DNA from: Pseudomonas fluorescens
GTDB lineage: Bacteria > Pseudomonadota > Gammaproteobacteria > Pseudomonadales > Pseudomonadaceae
Reading direction: 5' to 3'
DNA: 64,000 bases
Assembly (NCBI RefSeq): GCF_902497785.1
Contig: NZ_CABVHK010000022.1
Location: forward strand, 54,002 to 118,001
In this document: piece by piece, positions 61,915-64,000 of the stretch
How positions within the stretch are numbered: the stretch's first letter is position 1
Layout of the letters: the number at the start of each line of letters is the position of its first letter
Notes under the pieces: model-generated
Told to the model about the DNA's origin: nothing
What the model saw: only the letters and a program-made list of their open reading frames with translations
Database searches by the model: none
Position numbers and translations under genes: made by a program

Positions 61915-62093
61915 GGTGAAACTCCTGGAGCAAAGGGGATTGGCCTGTCTGCCAAACAGAAGCTTAGAAGAGAAAACCCCTGTCTGGTTCCCCGACAGGC
62001 CGGCTATTTGTCACGCCGCTCGTCTGCCTTATTTTTAATATCAGGAACTTTCATCCGCTTTTGAGCGTTTCATCGGTTTTGGCAAAAACCGCC

Positions 62094-62120
62094 TAATCTT
62101 TGACGCTGACCTGTCGACAT
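62094..62120 (+). promoter_or_regulatory. Weak sigma-28-like promoter of the amino-acid chemoreceptor
   Basis: TAATCTTT, 11 bases, GTCGACAT; spacing is exact but only 11 of 16 bases match the FliA consensus. It overlaps a small GGAGCG-type repeat fragment at 62121-62146. The gap 61915-62170 holds also a CCTGTC…GACAGG dyad (61979-61999). Confidence 0.3.
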
Positions 62121-62170
62121 AGACAGGAGCGAGTCGCTCCTACACCAGCCCTTCCGCGGTAGTTCATTTA

Positions 62171-64000
62171 ATGACCAGAAACATGAAGTTCAGCCACAAA
62201 ATCCTGTTGGCTGCTGCCCTCGTGGTGGCCGTCGCGTTTGCCTGTTTCATCCTGTTCAACGACTACCGCCAGCGCCAGACGCTGCGCAGCAGTACCGAAT
62301 CGTCGATGCAGGAACTCGGCAGCCTGACCACCAGTAACATTCAGACTTGGCTGGAAAGCCGCATCCAATTGCTGCAATCGCTGTCTCAGCAAATCGCCGT
62401 GGACGGCAGCGCCCAAACCAGCCTCAAGCGCGCCATCGATTTGCCGGCCTACACCAGCAACTTTCAGCTGAGTTACTTCGGCGGCACCGACGGTGTGATG
62501 TTTTCGGTGCCGGCCGGCAATCGCGCCGCCGATTACGACCCTCGCGCTCGTGGCTGGTACAAGGCGGCCAACAGCGCGCAACAAACCGTCGTCACTGAAC
62601 CGTACATTGCCGCCTCCTCCGGCAAACTGGTGATCACCGTTGCCACACCGGTTCAGCGCGAGGGGCAGATGATCGGCGTCGCCGGTGCCGACATTGACCT
62701 GTCCAGCGTCAGCGCAATCATCAACTCGCTGAACTTCGGCGGTCACGGTCACGCGTTCATCGTCAGTGCCGGCGGCAAGATCCTGATTCATCCGGACAGC
62801 CAACTGGTCCTCAAGAACCTGGCAGATGCCTACCCGAGCGGCGCCCCGCAGATCAGCCCGGGCATGAAAGAAGTCGAGATTGATGGCAAACGCCAGTTCA
62901 TCTCCTTTACCCGCGTCAACGGCGTGCCCTCCGCGGATTGGTACGTGGCCCTGGTGCTGGACCAGGAAACGGCGTTCGCGATGCTCAGCGAATTCCGCAC
63001 CTCGGCGTTCATTGCCATGGTTATCGCCGTGGTGATCATCATCGCGCTGCTGGGCATGTTGATCAGCTTCCTGATGCAGCCGCTACTGACCATGGGCCGC
63101 GCCATGCACGACATCGCCGAAGGTGAAGGCGACCTGACCAAACGCCTGACCATTCACGGCCAGGACGAGTTCGGTGCGCTGGGCACTTCGTTCAATCGCT
63201 TTGTGGAGCGCATTCACACGTCGATCCGCGAAGTGTCCTCCGCCACCGGCCAAGTCAATGAAGTCGCGTTGCGTGTGGTTGCCGCGTCGAATTCGTCGAT
63301 GTTCAACTCCGACCAGCAAGCCTCGCGCACCAGCAGCGTGGCCGCCGCGATCAACGAGCTGGGCGCCGCCGCCCAGGAAATTGCGCAAAACGCGGCTCTC
63401 GCCTCGCAACATTCGAGCGACGCCCGCGCCCTCGCCGAAGACGGTCAGCAGGTGGTGGATAAAACCATCGCGGCGATGCAGCAGCTCTCGGCGAAGATCA
63501 GCGATTCATGCGGCAACATCGAAACACTCAACAGCAACACGGTGAATATCGGGCAGATTCTCGAAGTCATCACCAGTATTTCGCAGCAGACCAACCTGCT
63601 GGCGTTGAACGCCGCCATCGAAGCGGCCCGCGCCGGTGAAGCCGGACGCGGTTTTGCCGTGGTCGCCGACGAAGTCCGCAACCTGGCCCACCGCACGCAG
63701 GATTCGGCGCAGCAAGTGCAAAAGATGATCGAAGAACTGCAAGTCGGTGCGCGCGAAGCGGTCAGCACCATGACTGACAGTCAGCGCCAGAGCGAAAGCA
63801 GCGTCGGCATTGCCAACCAGGCGGGCGAACGTCTGGGCAGCGTGACCCAGCGGATCGGCGAGATCGACGGGATGAACCAGTCGGTGGCGACGGCTACCGA
63901 AGAACAGACCGCCGTGGTGGAGTCGATCAACGTCGACATCACCGAGATCAACACGCTGAATCAGGAAGGGGTGGAGAACTTGCAGGCGACATTGCGTGCG
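62171..64000 (+). CDS. Amino-acid chemoreceptor, dCache_1AA type (runs off the right edge)
   Basis: 610 codons in the window, no stop. Starts at ATG 62171 or 62183 (MKFSHKILLAAALVVA). TM1 about 9-30, double Cache domain to about 275, TM2 about 279-302, HAMP, signalling domain with QQTNLLALNAAIEAARAGEA near 472. The Cache domain holds the full amino-acid motif: Tyr122, Arg127, Trp129, Tyr130, Tyr145, Asp174 with 14 and 28 residues in the gaps, as in PctA of P. aeruginosa. So it should bind free amino acids. Its place beside the hut genes is suggestive, but the ligand range cannot be read. Confidence 0.92.
   Translation, partial: MTRNMKFSHKILLAAALVVAVAFACFILFNDYRQRQTLRSSTESSMQELGSLTTSNIQTWLESRIQLLQSLSQQIAVDGSAQTSLKRAIDLPAYTSNFQLSYFGGTDGVMFSVPAGNRAADYDPRARGWYKAANSAQQTVVTEPYIAASSGKLVITVATPVQREGQMIGVAGADIDLSSVSAIINSLNFGGHGHAFIVSAGGKILIHPDSQLVLKNLADAYPSGAPQISPGMKEVEIDGKRQFISFTRVNGVPSADWYVALVLDQETAFAMLSEFRTSAFIAMVIAVVIIIALLGMLISFLMQPLLTMGRAMHDIAEGEGDLTKRLTIHGQDEFGALGTSFNRFVERIHTSIREVSSATGQVNEVALRVVAASNSSMFNSDQQASRTSSVAAAINELGAAAQEIAQNAALASQHSSDARALAEDGQQVVDKTIAAMQQLSAKISDSCGNIETLNSNTVNIGQILEVITSISQQTNLLALNAAIEAARAGEAGRGFAVVADEVRNLAHRTQDSAQQVQKMIEELQVGAREAVSTMTDSQRQSESSVGIANQAGERLGSVTQRIGEIDGMNQSVATATEEQTAVVESINVDITEINTLNQEGVENLQATLRA

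Noticed and set aside
1..64000. Hidden defence system, phage island, secretion cluster or biosynthetic gene cluster
   Set aside because: All stretches over about 300 bases without a gene were read; they hold promoters and REPs only, and every gene falls in a core Pseudomonas family.
1..64000. tRNA or rRNA genes
   Set aside because: I found no cloverleaf with a T-loop GTTCGAATC-type block in the gaps; a covariance-model scan could confirm this.

Overview
The window is a chromosomal segment of a fluorescent Pseudomonas, most likely of the P. fluorescens complex. The evidence is GC-rich coding DNA, frequent GTG/TTG starts, abundant 'gtaggagctgccg…' and 'gtgggagcgggcttgcccgcg' REP palindromes between genes, and a gene order that follows P. 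aeruginosa PAO1 from about PA5036 (gltB) to the hut region. All identified genes are intact except two cut by the window edges: gltB at the left and a chemoreceptor at the right. I see no tRNA, rRNA, CRISPR array, insertion sequence, prophage or defence island, so this is core genome. The interest lies in regulation, repeats and one altered paralogue.

Layout. (1) 1-10430, minus strand: the pilMNOPQ-aroK-aroB-damX-like-gltB series, which links type IV pilus assembly, the shikimate pathway, a SPOR-domain cell-envelope protein and glutamate synthase. (2) 10.6-23.8 kb: divergent penicillin-binding protein 1A (mrcA), malic enzyme, a secreted nuclease, rpmE, priA, argS, an FtsN-like SPOR protein, hslVU with a clear heat-shock promoter, and a DUF971 protein. 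(3) 24.0-31.2 kb: the complete medium-chain-length polyhydroxyalkanoate cluster phaC1-phaZ-phaC2-phaD, convergent with phaI-phaF, plus a granule-associated protein. (4) 31.3-37.4 kb: ubiE-ubiJ-ubiB, hisI-hisE, tatABC and rsmE, tightly packed on the plus strand. (5) 37.5-46 kb: an HBM-type chemoreceptor with a sigma-28 promoter, opgGH (osmoregulated periplasmic glucans), dtd and proline iminopeptidase. (6) 46.1-61.0 kb: the histidine utilisation locus, made of hutU-hutT-hutXWV-hutH1-hutH2-hutI-hutG, hutCD, and divergent hutF. (7) 61-64 kb: a lipocalin, a small lipoprotein, and an amino-acid chemoreceptor of the dCache_1AA type.

How it works together. HutT and HutXWV bring in histidine or urocanate. 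HutH, HutU, HutI, HutF and HutG degrade histidine to glutamate, formate and ammonia. HutC represses from operators visible both at the hutU start site and in the hutC-hutF gap. The hutU promoter is of the -24/-12 (sigma-54) type, with a candidate activator dyad about 140-180 bp upstream. The pha cluster stores carbon as PHA; phaC1 carries a sigma-54-type promoter and an A-rich Hfq/Crc-like target at its start codon.

The most unusual observations are these. HutH1, the upstream HutH paralogue, has lost exactly the Ala-Ser-Gly tripeptide that forms the MIO cofactor, and also a catalytic Tyr, yet is otherwise conserved. The rpmE transcription terminator is also the signal-peptide code of the next gene. 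Two long (about 170 bp) nested palindromes share a core. REP palindromes sit inside the hut operon, and one supplies part of a chemoreceptor promoter.
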